This document shows, one piece after another, positions 34,147-43,100 of a stretch of 64,000 nucleotides of DNA. The notes below the pieces were generated by a model that was not told the origin of the DNA, searched no databases, and saw only the letters and a list, made by a program, of their open reading frames with translations. Position 1 is the stretch's first letter. Each line of letters opens with the position of its first letter. The position numbers and the translations under genes were made by a program. Source of the DNA: Flavobacterium tiangeerense (GTDB lineage: Bacteria > Bacteroidota > Bacteroidia > Flavobacteriales > Flavobacteriaceae); NCBI RefSeq assembly GCF_007830355.1, contig NZ_VLKO01000011.1, positions 1-64,000 on the forward strand, given 5' to 3'.

Positions 34147-34758
34147 CTAGTTTTTAATCCAGTTTTCCAAAATTCGTTTTCCATTTGGAGTCAATACACT
34201 TTCAGGATGAAACTGCACCCCACGTACATCATATGTTTTGTGACGCAGAGACATTATTTGTCCGTTTTCGTCAAGAGAGGTAATCTCTAGAACGTCAGGT
34301 AAATGAGTATCTACTACCCAAGAATGGTAACGCCCTACCTCAAAGGAGTTTCCTAAACCTTCAAAAAGATGTTCATCAGTCACGGTAGTTTCTACCATAG
34401 AGGCAACACCATGATATACTTTGTCAAGATTAGAAAGGGTTCCACCGTAAACCTCACCAATGGCTTGCTGCCCTAGACACACTCCAAAAATACTCTTGGT
34501 AGGTCCATATTTACGAATCACTTCTTTTAACAAACCCGCTTCATCTGGAATTCCAGGTCCTGGTGAAAGCAGAATTTTATCGAAAACTGAAATTTCATCA
34601 ATATCAAATTGATCGTTTCTATAAACGGTAACTTCACAGTCTAAATCTTCAAGATAATGTACTAAATTATAGGTGAAACTATCGTAATTATCAATTACTA
34701 AAACTTGCTTTCTTACAGCAGTTGTTGAAGTAGATGGAGTGGTTATATTGTTGCTCAT
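34147..34758 (-). CDS. trpG: Anthranilate synthase component II (glutamine amidotransferase)
   Basis: About 203 residues from the ATG at 34758; an in-frame start at 34803 would add an unlikely Lys-rich leader. Class I glutaminase triad: Cys in G-V-C-L-G-Q-Q-A, and His and Glu in V-Q-F-H-P-E-S. It supplies ammonia to TrpE and may also serve the separately encoded PabB, since no pabA is visible. Between trpE (about 67 bp) and trpD. Confidence 0.94.
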   Translation of the reverse strand: MSNNITTPSTSTTAVRKQVLVIDNYDSFTYNLVHYLEDLDCEVTVYRNDQFDIDEISVFDKILLSPGPGIPDEAGLLKEVIRKYGPTKSIFGVCLGQQAIGEVYGGTLSNLDKVYHGVASMVETTVTDEHLFEGLGNSFEVGRYHSWVVDTHLPDVLEITSLDENGQIMSLRHKTYDVRGVQFHPESVLTPNGKRILENWIKN

Positions 34759-34825
34759 TTTGTTTTTTATTTTAATATTTTCTTGAAAATGAAATCCTTT
34801 CACAAGGAATTTATTAGAATTGGAT

Positions 34826-36253
34826 TTAAATCGTTTCGGCTAAATCTAATGCGGCATTTAAGGCTCTTAATTTATTGTACACTTCTTGCATTTCACTTTC
34901 TTCATCAGAGCTTGCCACAATTCCGGCACCCGCTTGACAATGCAATTGATGATTTTTGCTTAAAAAACTTCGGATCATAATGGCGTGATTGAAATTACCA
35001 TCAAAATCCATAACACCTATTGCGCCTCCATAAAAATTCCGACTTGTTTTTTCATATTCTTCAATGAGTTGCATCGCACGGTGTTTTGGTGCACCACTTA
35101 AGGTTCCTGCAGGAAACGTATCAGCAACTACTTGCATCGTTGTGGCCGTGTCATGTAAATGTCCTGTAACTTTAGATACCAAGTGAATAACGTGCGAAAA
35201 GAATTGTACTTCTCTATATTTTTCTACTTGAACAGCATGACCATTTCGGCTTAAATCATTTCTGGCCAAGTCAACGAGCATCACGTGTTCACTGTTTTCT
35301 TTTTTATCCTCAGATAATTGTTTGGCAAGGTTTGCATCTTTCTCATCATCTCCTGTACGTTTAAAAGTTCCAGCAATGGGATGAATTTCGGCTTTTCTAT
35401 CTTTTACTATAATTTGAGCTTCGGGAGAGCTACCAAAAATTTTGAAATCACCATAATCAAAGAAAAATAGGTAGGGAGAAGGGTTGATGCTTCTCAAGGC
35501 TCGGTATACATTAAACTCATCACCTTTGAAGCCTTGCGTAAATCTTCTTGACAAAACGAGCTGAAACACATCACCTCTAAAACAATGTTTTTTTGCTAAG
35601 GCCACATTTTCTTTAAATTCTGCATCAGTCAGATTTGAGAAACCATCACCTTCTTTTGAAAATTTATACGAAGCAATATTTCTAGATTGAAGCAGTTGTT
35701 CTAGCTCGGCAATATTATTACGACCGTCTAAGCTGTGGCAAAAGAGATAAGCTTCGTTTTTAAAATGGTTAATTGCAATAATATTTTGGTAAACCGCATA
35801 ATACACATCAGGAATGGAATTGCTGTTTTCTTTTTTTGCGATTGTAACTTTTTCAAAATACCGAACCGCATCATAAGAAATGTATCCAAATAACCCGTTG
35901 TTTATAAATTTGAAATTGTTTTTATCTGACTTGAATTGTCCAGAAAATTCTTGAATTACAGCTGGAATATCAGTGCTTGCATCAATATTTATTTTTTGAG
36001 AAGTACCGTCAGGGAATGATTTATAAATGACTTCATTTTCTATTTTTAAGGATGCAATGGGATTGCAACAAATATAGGAGAAGCTGTTGTCATTACCGTG
36101 ATAATCACTACTCTCTAGCAAAAGACTATTGGGAAATTTATCTCTAATCTTAAAGTATACACTCACTGGTGTAATGGTGTCAGCTAAGATTTGCTTGTAT
36201 TTAGTTTGTAATGTAAAAGATTTCAATTTTTTATATTTTAAGTGTTGTGTCAA
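34826..36253 (-). CDS. trpE: Anthranilate synthase component I
   Basis: 475 residues. It converts chorismate to anthranilate using ammonia from TrpG and is the feedback-controlled entry to tryptophan synthesis. Conserved C-terminal chorismate-binding blocks include H-P-I-A-G-T (the alanine distinguishes it from PabB), D-L-A-R-N-D-L, F-P-A-G-T-L-S-G-A-P-K and G-G-A-I-G. The N-terminal allosteric segment contains L-L-E-S-S, the usual tryptophan-binding motif. First structural gene of the operon, directly downstream of the trpL attenuator. Confidence 0.97.
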   Translation of the reverse strand: MTQHLKYKKLKSFTLQTKYKQILADTITPVSVYFKIRDKFPNSLLLESSDYHGNDNSFSYICCNPIASLKIENEVIYKSFPDGTSQKINIDASTDIPAVIQEFSGQFKSDKNNFKFINNGLFGYISYDAVRYFEKVTIAKKENSNSIPDVYYAVYQNIIAINHFKNEAYLFCHSLDGRNNIAELEQLLQSRNIASYKFSKEGDGFSNLTDAEFKENVALAKKHCFRGDVFQLVLSRRFTQGFKGDEFNVYRALRSINPSPYLFFFDYGDFKIFGSSPEAQIIVKDRKAEIHPIAGTFKRTGDDEKDANLAKQLSEDKKENSEHVMLVDLARNDLSRNGHAVQVEKYREVQFFSHVIHLVSKVTGHLHDTATTMQVVADTFPAGTLSGAPKHRAMQLIEEYEKTSRNFYGGAIGVMDFDGNFNHAIMIRSFLSKNHQLHCQAGAGIVASSDEESEMQEVYNKLRALNAALDLAETI

Positions 36254-36261
36254 TTTTTATC

Positions 36262-36294
36262 AAAAAAAAAAGGCTTGTCGTGATGACAAGCCTT
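36262..36294 (-). terminator. trp operon attenuator (intrinsic terminator before trpE)
   Basis: On the minus strand AAGGCTTGTC pairs with GACAAGCCTT around the loop ATCAC and is followed by nine T, only 8 nt before the trpE start codon. A terminator placed between the trpL leader peptide and the first structural gene is the hallmark of attenuation. Its loop and 3' arm (36277-36283) can alternatively pair over seven bases with the end of trpL (36333-36339), which would destroy the terminator. Confidence 0.9.
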
Positions 36295-36332
36295 TTATAT
36301 TTATAGTTTTAAAAATACCATAGGAACTTAGT

Positions 36333-36389
36333 TCACGACGTTTGACGTAAATTATTCCACCACCAAGTATTGTTTAAAATTGTGTTCAT
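36333..36389 (-). CDS. trpL: Trp operon leader peptide
   Basis: An 18-codon frame read as MNTILNNTWWWNNLRQTS and then TGA. Three consecutive TGG codons at residues 9-11 would stall ribosomes when charged tRNA-Trp is scarce. The Trp codons end 17 nt before GTCGTGA, the segment that can pair with the terminator loop. A ribosome stalled on Trp codons leaves this segment free to antiterminate, whereas one reaching the stop codon covers it and allows termination. The peptide itself probably has no other role. Confidence 0.92.
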   Translation of the reverse strand: MNTILNNTWWWNNLRQTS

Positions 36390-36406
36390 TGTTGTTTTAT
36401 TTAATG

Positions 36407-36414
36407 CAAATATA
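36407..36414 (-). promoter_or_regulatory. -7 box of the trp operon promoter
   Basis: TATATTTG on the minus strand matches TAnnTTTG and is placed to start transcription roughly 12-15 nt before the trpL ATG. A TTG lies only 12 nt upstream, shorter than usual, so the -33 element is unclear. Confidence 0.6.
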
Positions 36415-36526
36415 TAAATGTAAATTCAATTATGATGCGTTTTAATATAAAATTAAATAATTTTTTTTCAATTTTTTGTTACAAATGTAAAAATGGAGCT
36501 TTTCTTAGTATCAAATTTAATATGAA

Positions 36527-37795
36527 TTACTTACTAGCTAAATTTGTGTAGGATCTTAAACGGAAATCTGGAATTTTTTTCAATGATGGTTGAATGAAAA
36601 AATCTAAAGTTGGTATAGTTGTATAGTCAAATGCGTAGGAGGCGTTGCTGTACCAATTTTCTATTTCAACGTTATTTGCGGCTACTTCACTAATTATTTT
36701 TGCGGAGCAATTATTAGATATTACTCCTCTAAAGCTAACACGATTTAGATTTTCACTTATATATCCTATCTTTGAATCTAAAACAGCAATTGCAGAAAAG
36801 CCATGTATTACGCTATTATCTAATGTTAAAAAGCACTTATCTTTAATATAAATAGCTTCCTTTACAAGTCCTTGATTGTTTTCTTGCGTATTAAGTAAGG
36901 ACATGTTGTTGGCGGTGATTGAAGTAGCTTTTTTAGTAAAATCGCAGTTTTCTATTTTATCATAATTGTCTATTTCAAAGCATCTAGAGCCTGCAACATC
37001 GCTTGAAAATGGATCTCTTATGGCAATACTATTGGTAATTTTAGCTTGTGCACCTTGAGTAAAATCAAAATCATCATCAGTAGAACGGTATGAAATAATA
37101 TTGTTTAAAGTTGTTTTACCTCCATAACATTCAAAGGAATCATCATTAGAAAAACTAATTTGAATGTTTTCTAGTTTGGTTTTGTTTCCAACTCCTGCAA
37201 GTGACAAACCATTAAGTTCTTTTTGTTCTTTGAGTTTTCTACCAGAATATTCAATACGTACATATTTTAAAATTCCAGAACTGTCCTCTTCATTTGTTCC
37301 ACCGTAATAGCTTACCTCTGGATTTAAATTAAAGTCTAAAAAACCGATTCCACCAATCCTATTGATTGGTGCATCGCCAAGAATTACAATTCCACCCCAA
37401 TCTCCAGGTTTTCTTGATAAAACAGCATTGTTAGAGGTAAATACAATAGGAGCAGTTTCATTACCTTCGGCCATAATCTTAGAACCTTTTGTAATTACTA
37501 GCGTTCCGCAGGTTTCTTTATCACCACGAATAACGGTTCCTGGCTCAATAGTAAGCGTTGCTTTGTTCGTAACATAAACTACACCTATTAATCGATAAGT
37601 GTTTTTACGTTGTAAGGTCATATTGCTACTTATAACCCCTGTTAATATCGTTGTTGCTTCATTATATTCAGTACTAGCGGGTTTGAAATTAGTCCAATTG
37701 TTAAACCAGTTGTCTTCTCCTAATATTCCTTTAAGTTGTTGCGCGTTAATATACAAACAAGAAAGTAATAAAAGTAGTGTCATTTTTAGTTTCAT
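36527..37795 (-). CDS. Secreted right-handed beta-helix repeat protein
   Basis: About 422 residues from the ATG at 37795 (M-K-L-K-M-T-L-L-L-L-L-S-C-L, cleaved after I-N-A-Q). The rest consists of repeated short beta turns with I-E-P-G-T-V-I-R-G-D near residue 86, W-G-G-I-V-I-L-G-D-A-P-I-N near 134 and Y-V-R-I-E-Y-S-G near 177, typical of parallel beta-helix proteins in Bacteroidota. No catalytic residues, lipobox or T9SS C-terminal signal are evident. Such proteins are exported and of unknown function. Solitary gene. Confidence 0.78.
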   Translation of the reverse strand: MKLKMTLLLLLSCLYINAQQLKGILGEDNWFNNWTNFKPASTEYNEATTILTGVISSNMTLQRKNTYRLIGVVYVTNKATLTIEPGTVIRGDKETCGTLVITKGSKIMAEGNETAPIVFTSNNAVLSRKPGDWGGIVILGDAPINRIGGIGFLDFNLNPEVSYYGGTNEEDSSGILKYVRIEYSGRKLKEQKELNGLSLAGVGNKTKLENIQISFSNDDSFECYGGKTTLNNIISYRSTDDDFDFTQGAQAKITNSIAIRDPFSSDVAGSRCFEIDNYDKIENCDFTKKATSITANNMSLLNTQENNQGLVKEAIYIKDKCFLTLDNSVIHGFSAIAVLDSKIGYISENLNRVSFRGVISNNCSAKIISEVAANNVEIENWYSNASYAFDYTTIPTLDFFIQPSLKKIPDFRLRSYTNLASK

Positions 37796-37825
37796 AATAT
37801 TTGTTTTTGTAGGTTCGGTTATCAT

Positions 37826-38083
37826 AAGATATGGAGGTTTTTAACAATCCAAATTTACTTATGATCTGTTAAGACAGACTCTACTTAATATTATGAGTTT
37901 ATTATGAATAATCAGCGTATGTTATTTTTATGCAACTTAACTTAATTTGTTGCGCTATTTTAAATTTATTTTGTATTAAAAGTGAAATTCTACTTCTAAT
38001 CAATTAATAATTATAATTTTAAGATATTTTGAGTCAAGGTTAAACTATTGAGACGGTTAATAAATAATAGAAACTTGTTTAAA
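37826..38083. other. Spacer between the beta-helix gene and the marR operon terminator
   Basis: Very AT-rich spacer with no gene or repeat that I recognise. Its left end should hold the promoter of the leftward beta-helix gene. Confidence 0.5.
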
Positions 38084-38117
38084 TACAAAACCCTATCAAT
38101 TGCTTGATAGGGTTTAG
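38084..38117 (-). terminator. Terminator of the marR-nitroreductase-yceI operon
   Basis: AAACCCTATCAA and TTGATAGGGTTT form a perfect 12-bp stem around a four-base loop, with T-rich sequence after it on the minus strand. Confidence 0.88.
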
Positions 38118-38136
38118 AGTGGTATTTAATTTGAAA

Positions 38137-38706
38137 TTAGAATTTCAAATTTACAGCTAAAGTGAAATCATCATTGATTGCTTTGTCACCAATAGCACTA
38201 AAGATGCTAGCTGAGTTGTACTCTATTTTATATTTAGTTCTGTCTACAACAACATTAGCAGTTGCAGTGTTAGCCGTAGTAGCCATATCAAAAGTTACAG
38301 GTTTTGTAATTCCTTTTATAGTTAAATCAGCAGTTACAGTGTAAAGATTAGCTGATTTGCTTGCAATTTTTTTGAAAACCAAAGTTGAAGTTGCAAATTT
38401 GTCAGTTCCAAAAAAGTCATCTGCTTTTAAGTGTCCTTCTAATTTTTCTTTTCCTTGACCTGCTTTCAAGTCAGTTACAGTCATTGATGTCATATCAACA
38501 ACAAAAGAACCTCCAGCTACTTTTTTTCCTTTAAATACAAGGTTTCCGCTTTTAAGGTTGATAGTACCTTCATGTGCTCCTGTTACTTTTTTTCCAACCC
38601 AGCTGATAGTACTTTTAGATACATCTACTGCTTTTGTTTGAGCGTTTACTGTTACTGTTGTTAGCGCTATTACTGCTGCTAATGCAATTGTTTTTAAGTT
38701 TTTCAT
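38137..38706 (-). CDS. YceI-like family periplasmic protein
   Basis: 189 residues with signal peptide (cleavage after T-V-N-A-Q, about residue 23). The YceI lipocalin-like beta-barrel follows from D-V-S-K-S-T-I-S-W-V-G-K-K (about 28) to the C-terminal L-A-V-N-L-K-F. YceI proteins bind polyisoprenoid or other long amphipathic molecules and are often induced by stress. Last gene of the operon with a MarR regulator and a nitroreductase (31-bp gap), suggesting a response to quinone-like or lipophilic toxic compounds; that link is inferred. Confidence 0.92.
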   Translation of the reverse strand: MKNLKTIALAAVIALTTVTVNAQTKAVDVSKSTISWVGKKVTGAHEGTINLKSGNLVFKGKKVAGGSFVVDMTSMTVTDLKAGQGKEKLEGHLKADDFFGTDKFATSTLVFKKIASKSANLYTVTADLTIKGITKPVTFDMATTANTATANVVVDRTKYKIEYNSASIFSAIGDKAINDDFTLAVNLKF

Positions 38707-38737
38707 TTTTAGTTTGTTTAAAGTTGATTAAAAAAAA

Positions 38738-39370
38738 TTATAGTGTAATAAATAAATCTTCGTTTGATTTTCTAACTTTTTTATAATGCTGTGTAGCATC
38801 TTCTTCATGACGGTACCCTATTGTTGCAAGAAGGGTAGCATTTAGACCTAGTTTATCAAGTCCTAATATTTCATTAACCTGAGCAGGGATGAAGCCTTCC
38901 ATAGGAGTAGCATCAATTTTCAATTCAGCTGCACTGTTTAATAAGTTTCCTAAAGCAATATAGGTTTGTTTTGCAGACCACAAGTTTCTACTTTCTTCAG
39001 GTAATCCTACAATATTTCCTTTCATGTAATCTACGTACCCTTGAATACTTTCTAACGGAATTTCACGAGTTTCGCTCATTGTTTTTGCAAAATCGTCAAT
39101 TCCTTCTGCACCAAAGTTTAATTCATTTGCAAAAACAATTAAATGTGATGCATCTACAACTTGAGCTTGTCCGTAGGCAGCAGGCTGTAATTGAGCACGT
39201 AATTCAGGATTTTCTACTATAATAATTTTGTAGGGCTGTAATCCATAAGAAGATGCTGTTAAACGAATAGCTTCTTTAAGAGTTGCTAAATCTTCTGTTG
39301 TAATTTTTTTTGATGCATCAAATTTTTTTGTAGCATATCTCCAATTCTGGTTTTCTATAAAAGTACTCAT
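38738..39370 (-). CDS. Nitroreductase family NAD(P)H-dependent oxidoreductase
   Basis: 210 residues, an FMN-dependent nitroreductase of the NfsB/DrgA type. Recognisable: W-R-Y-A-T-K-K-F-D near residue 10, L-T-A-S-S-Y-G-L-Q-P-Y-K near 37, and A-T-P-M-E-G-F near 155. These dimeric enzymes reduce nitro compounds or quinones with NAD(P)H. It lies 12 bp after a marR gene and before yceI, so it is probably repressed by MarR and induced by its substrates. Confidence 0.9.
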   Translation of the reverse strand: MSTFIENQNWRYATKKFDASKKITTEDLATLKEAIRLTASSYGLQPYKIIIVENPELRAQLQPAAYGQAQVVDASHLIVFANELNFGAEGIDDFAKTMSETREIPLESIQGYVDYMKGNIVGLPEESRNLWSAKQTYIALGNLLNSAAELKIDATPMEGFIPAQVNEILGLDKLGLNATLLATIGYRHEEDATQHYKKVRKSNEDLFITL

Positions 39371-39382
39371 AATTATTTTTAT

Positions 39383-39838
39383 TTATTGTTTTCTATATTT
39401 TTCTAATAAAGCGTTTAGCTGTTCAATTTCTTCGGATGTTAGATTTTGAGCAAAAAAACGTTCATGTGCTATAACTTTTGGATCTAATTCTGATAAAACC
39501 TCTAATCCTTTTGATGTAATTAAAACTTCTATTTTTCTACGATTATCAGGACAAACTTTTCTAGTTACATATTCTTTTAGTAGCAATTTGTCTACAAGAC
39601 GAGTAGTGTTGCTCGTTTTGGCAAGCATTCTCTCTTGAATTACAGACATGTTTGCTGGATTTCCTTTTTGACCTCTTAATATTCGTAGCACATTGTACTG
39701 CTCACTTGATATTTCAAATGGTTTTAGGATTTCATTAAAATTTTCTGTAATCACATTTTGAGTGTACAAAATATTGAGGATAATTTTTTTTGAATTATCC
39801 ATTGCTACAGTTGATTTTAATATTTCTTCAATTTTCAT
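39383..39838 (-). CDS. MarR family transcriptional regulator
   Basis: 151 residues with the MarR winged helix-turn-helix: I-S-S-E-Q-Y-N-V-L-R-I-L-R-G near residue 45, the DNA-binding R-M-L-A-K-T-S-N-T-T-R-L-V-D-K-L near 69-84, and the wing R-K-V-C-P-D-N-R-R-K. C97 in the wing could be redox active, but that is speculation. A promoter with a 12-bp palindrome over its -33 region lies just upstream, so the gene is probably autoregulated and controls the nitroreductase-yceI pair behind it. Confidence 0.92.
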   Translation of the reverse strand: MKIEEILKSTVAMDNSKKIILNILYTQNVITENFNEILKPFEISSEQYNVLRILRGQKGNPANMSVIQERMLAKTSNTTRLVDKLLLKEYVTRKVCPDNRRKIEVLITSKGLEVLSELDPKVIAHERFFAQNLTSEEIEQLNALLEKYRKQ

Positions 39839-39840
39839 AT

Positions 39841-39897
39841 TTGTATATATGTAATTTGTTGGTACAAATATAGTATTTATTATTGTTGTATATACAA
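39841..39897 (-). promoter_or_regulatory. marR operon promoter with palindromic operator
   Basis: On the minus strand TTG (39895-39897) is followed after 22 bp by TATATTTG (39872-39865), a full Bacteroidota promoter. The perfect palindrome TTGTATATACAA (39886-39897) covers the -33 box. A related half-palindrome TATATATACAA sits at 39841-39850, just after the start point. Two such sites around the promoter suit a repressing MarR dimer. Confidence 0.72.
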
Positions 39898-40106
39898 ATG
39901 TATTTTAAATTTTTGTTAAATTTTAGTTTTTAAATGGTAAATGCCGCAATACTAAGAATTAAAAAACTTTCGTTTTGTTTGTTAATATCATTTGTTTAAC
40001 TAGCTAGATGAGTATTTGAACGGGTAAGATGTAAGTTTCATCATTTAATTTTTTAATAGATTATTTTTTTTGTTATATTTAGCATTTACTTTAATACTAA
40101 TGTTTT

Positions 40107-43100
40107 ATGAATGAGGCTAATTACAGCTATGATGAATTGCTTATTTTAGTAAAGCAAAAAGAATTACAACTTCAAACCTTAATAGAAAAAGAATCTTGTA
40201 AAAAAAACTTTGAACAATTAATTCATAGTTCACAGGATTTTGTGTGTGTTGCTAATGCCGACTGTTATTTTAAAGAAATAAATCCGCCTTTTGTTGCGGT
40301 TTTAGGGTACACAGAACAAGAACTTTTATCACAGCCTTTTCTAAATTTTATTCATCCTGAAGATCTTGAAAAAAGTTTAAATGAAGTAAAAAGGCTTGGT
40401 AAGGAAAAAGAATCAATAAACTTTGAAAATCGTTATTTAAAAAAAAATGGTGAGATTATTTCGATTCAATGGATTATTACCGTTTCTCATCAACATGGTC
40501 TAGCTTATGGTATAGGAAGAGACGTCACTTGTATAAAAAGAATTCAAGAGCAATTATTAGAAAGTGAAAAATTACTCAATGATGCCCAACATATTGCAAA
40601 ATTGGGTAGCTGGAGATATGAGTTAGACACCAAAGAAATGTTTTGGTCCAAGGAATTATATATCATTTATGAATTAACAAAAGTCCCTTATCAAGATCTA
40701 TATCAGGAATTTTTGAATATTTTTTCATCCCAAGACGTTACTTTTTTTCTTGATAAAGTTAATCTAGCGCTCATTGATAAGAAGGAATTTGATTTTGAAC
40801 GAAAGGTATTATTTTCTAAAAATAATGAAAAATGGCTGTATGCTATAGTTACACCGCAAGTAGACCAATCAGGTAACGTAATTGCTTTTCACGGAACTGT
40901 TCAAGATATAACTGAAAAAAAGCGCATCGAATATGAAATTAAAAAACGTGAAAAAGTTGAGGTTGCTCAGCAGATACAATTAATTCAGCGAGAAAGTGAT
41001 TTAAAATTTAAAAATTACATAGAGAATGCTCCAGATGGTGTATTTGTTTTAGATGAGTACGGTAATTATCTAGAAGTGAACCACGCTGCAACTGTGCTTT
41101 CTAGCTATTCCAGAGAAGAGTTGCTCACTAAAAAGTTTGGGGATTTATCAGGAATGGAAAATCATAAGGAGTATTATAGGGAATTTAAAAATTTAGTTGA
41201 AAAAGGAGTTGCCAAAAAAGAAATTCAAGCAATTTTAAAAGACGGCTCTAAACGATATTGGCAAGTTGAAGCAGTAAAAATTGCCGAAAATAGGTTTCTA
41301 GGTTTTGTAAAAGATGTTACAGAAAAAAAAGCTATTGAAGATAAAATTGCTCAAAACGAACGTCGTTTTAGAGCATTAATAGAAAATAATGTAGACATCA
41401 TTTCCTTAGTAGATGAGAAATTAAACATCATTTTTAGGAGCGAGTCAGCACAAAGAGTTACTGGATGGTCACATGAAGATTTCGACAATATTTCAGTTTT
41501 TAATTTTATTCATCCTGATGATCAAAAAGAAATTCCATATCTATTAAAAAAAGCACTCAGTGAACCAAGTGCGCCCTTTTTTATTTCCTTACAATTAAAA
41601 CACAAAAAAGGGCATTACATCTGGCTCGAAGGCTATGTAAACAATTTACTGCATGATCCTGATATAGGTGGAATTGTTATTAATTTAAGAGATGTAACAT
41701 CTACTAAAAAAGCACAAGAATTATTAAATGAGGAACGCAATAAATTTCAAAAAATTGCCGCAACTTCACCGGGTTTAATATATTCCATGAGACAAAATAA
41801 AGACCAATCTTTGTCTTATACGTATGCTAGTAATGCCATTCAAGAAATTTATGGATTTCATTTTGAAGATATTGAGTTTGATACTTCAAAACTATTTGAG
41901 CGCATTCATCCAGATGATATTAATGATGTTATTGATAAGATAAAAATAACCAAAACCAAATTAGTACCACTCAAGACACAGTATCGTTATTTTCACCCGC
42001 AAAAAGGTTTGGTTTGGCATGAAGTTAACTCATTACCAGTATTGGAACCGGAAGGGACTGTAATTTGTCATGGTATTATTACAGATATCACTGATCGAAT
42101 TCTAGCTGAACAAAAAATCATTAAAACCAATAGATTGTATTCATTTATAAGTCAAATGAATCAAATGATTGTGCGCACTACAGATGAGCAAACTTTATTT
42201 AGAGAAGCGTGTACAATTGCTGTTGAAATAGGTAAGTTTAAGCTAGCATGGATTGGTATGATTGATCCAGTTAGTGAAAAAGTACTTCCTGCCATGGTTG
42301 CCGGGGAGCATGAAAATTATGTTTCTGTAATCAAGACAATTTCTACAAATAAAAATATTCCTGCCGGTCAGGGGCCTATAGGAAGATCGGTTAATGATAA
42401 AAAGCATGTAGTTTGCAACAACATTGAGACTGATTCTTCAATGAACCTTTGGAAACAAGAGGCATTGGGTAGAAATTACAAATCTCTATTGGCTATCCCT
42501 ATTAAGAAGTTTGGAAATGTAGTAGGAGTCATTACATTTTACGCCGGTGAGATTAATTTTTTTGATGATGAAGAGATTACTTTACTTATCGAGGCCACAG
42601 AAGATATATCTTTTGCACTTGAAATTTTTGAAAAAGAAACATTAAGAAAACAAGCTGAGGAAACAATTTTTGAAAGTGAACAACGCTACCATACCTTAAC
42701 AGAGGTTTCTCCTGTAGGTATTTTTAGAACTGACCCTACAGGGTATACCACGTATGTAAACCCATACTGGAGTCAATTATCAGGTTTGTCATTTCAAGAA
42801 GCATTAGGAAATGGATGGTTTAGGGCGGTGCATCCGGATGATATAGTTAATCTTGCAGGTCGCTGGAATAACGATACAAAAAAATTAAGTTCTTCATTTT
42901 CTGAGTATAGATTTGTACGCCCAGATGGATCAATATCTTGGGTAATGGGCAAGGCTATACCAGAGCGAAATGTAAAAAATGAAATACTAGGTTACATAGG
43001 TACAATTACTGATATCACCGAGCGTAAACTTGCTGAGTCTGAAATTTTAAAAGAAAAACAGCTTTCCGAGGTTGTTATAAATAGCCTTCCTGGAATTTTT

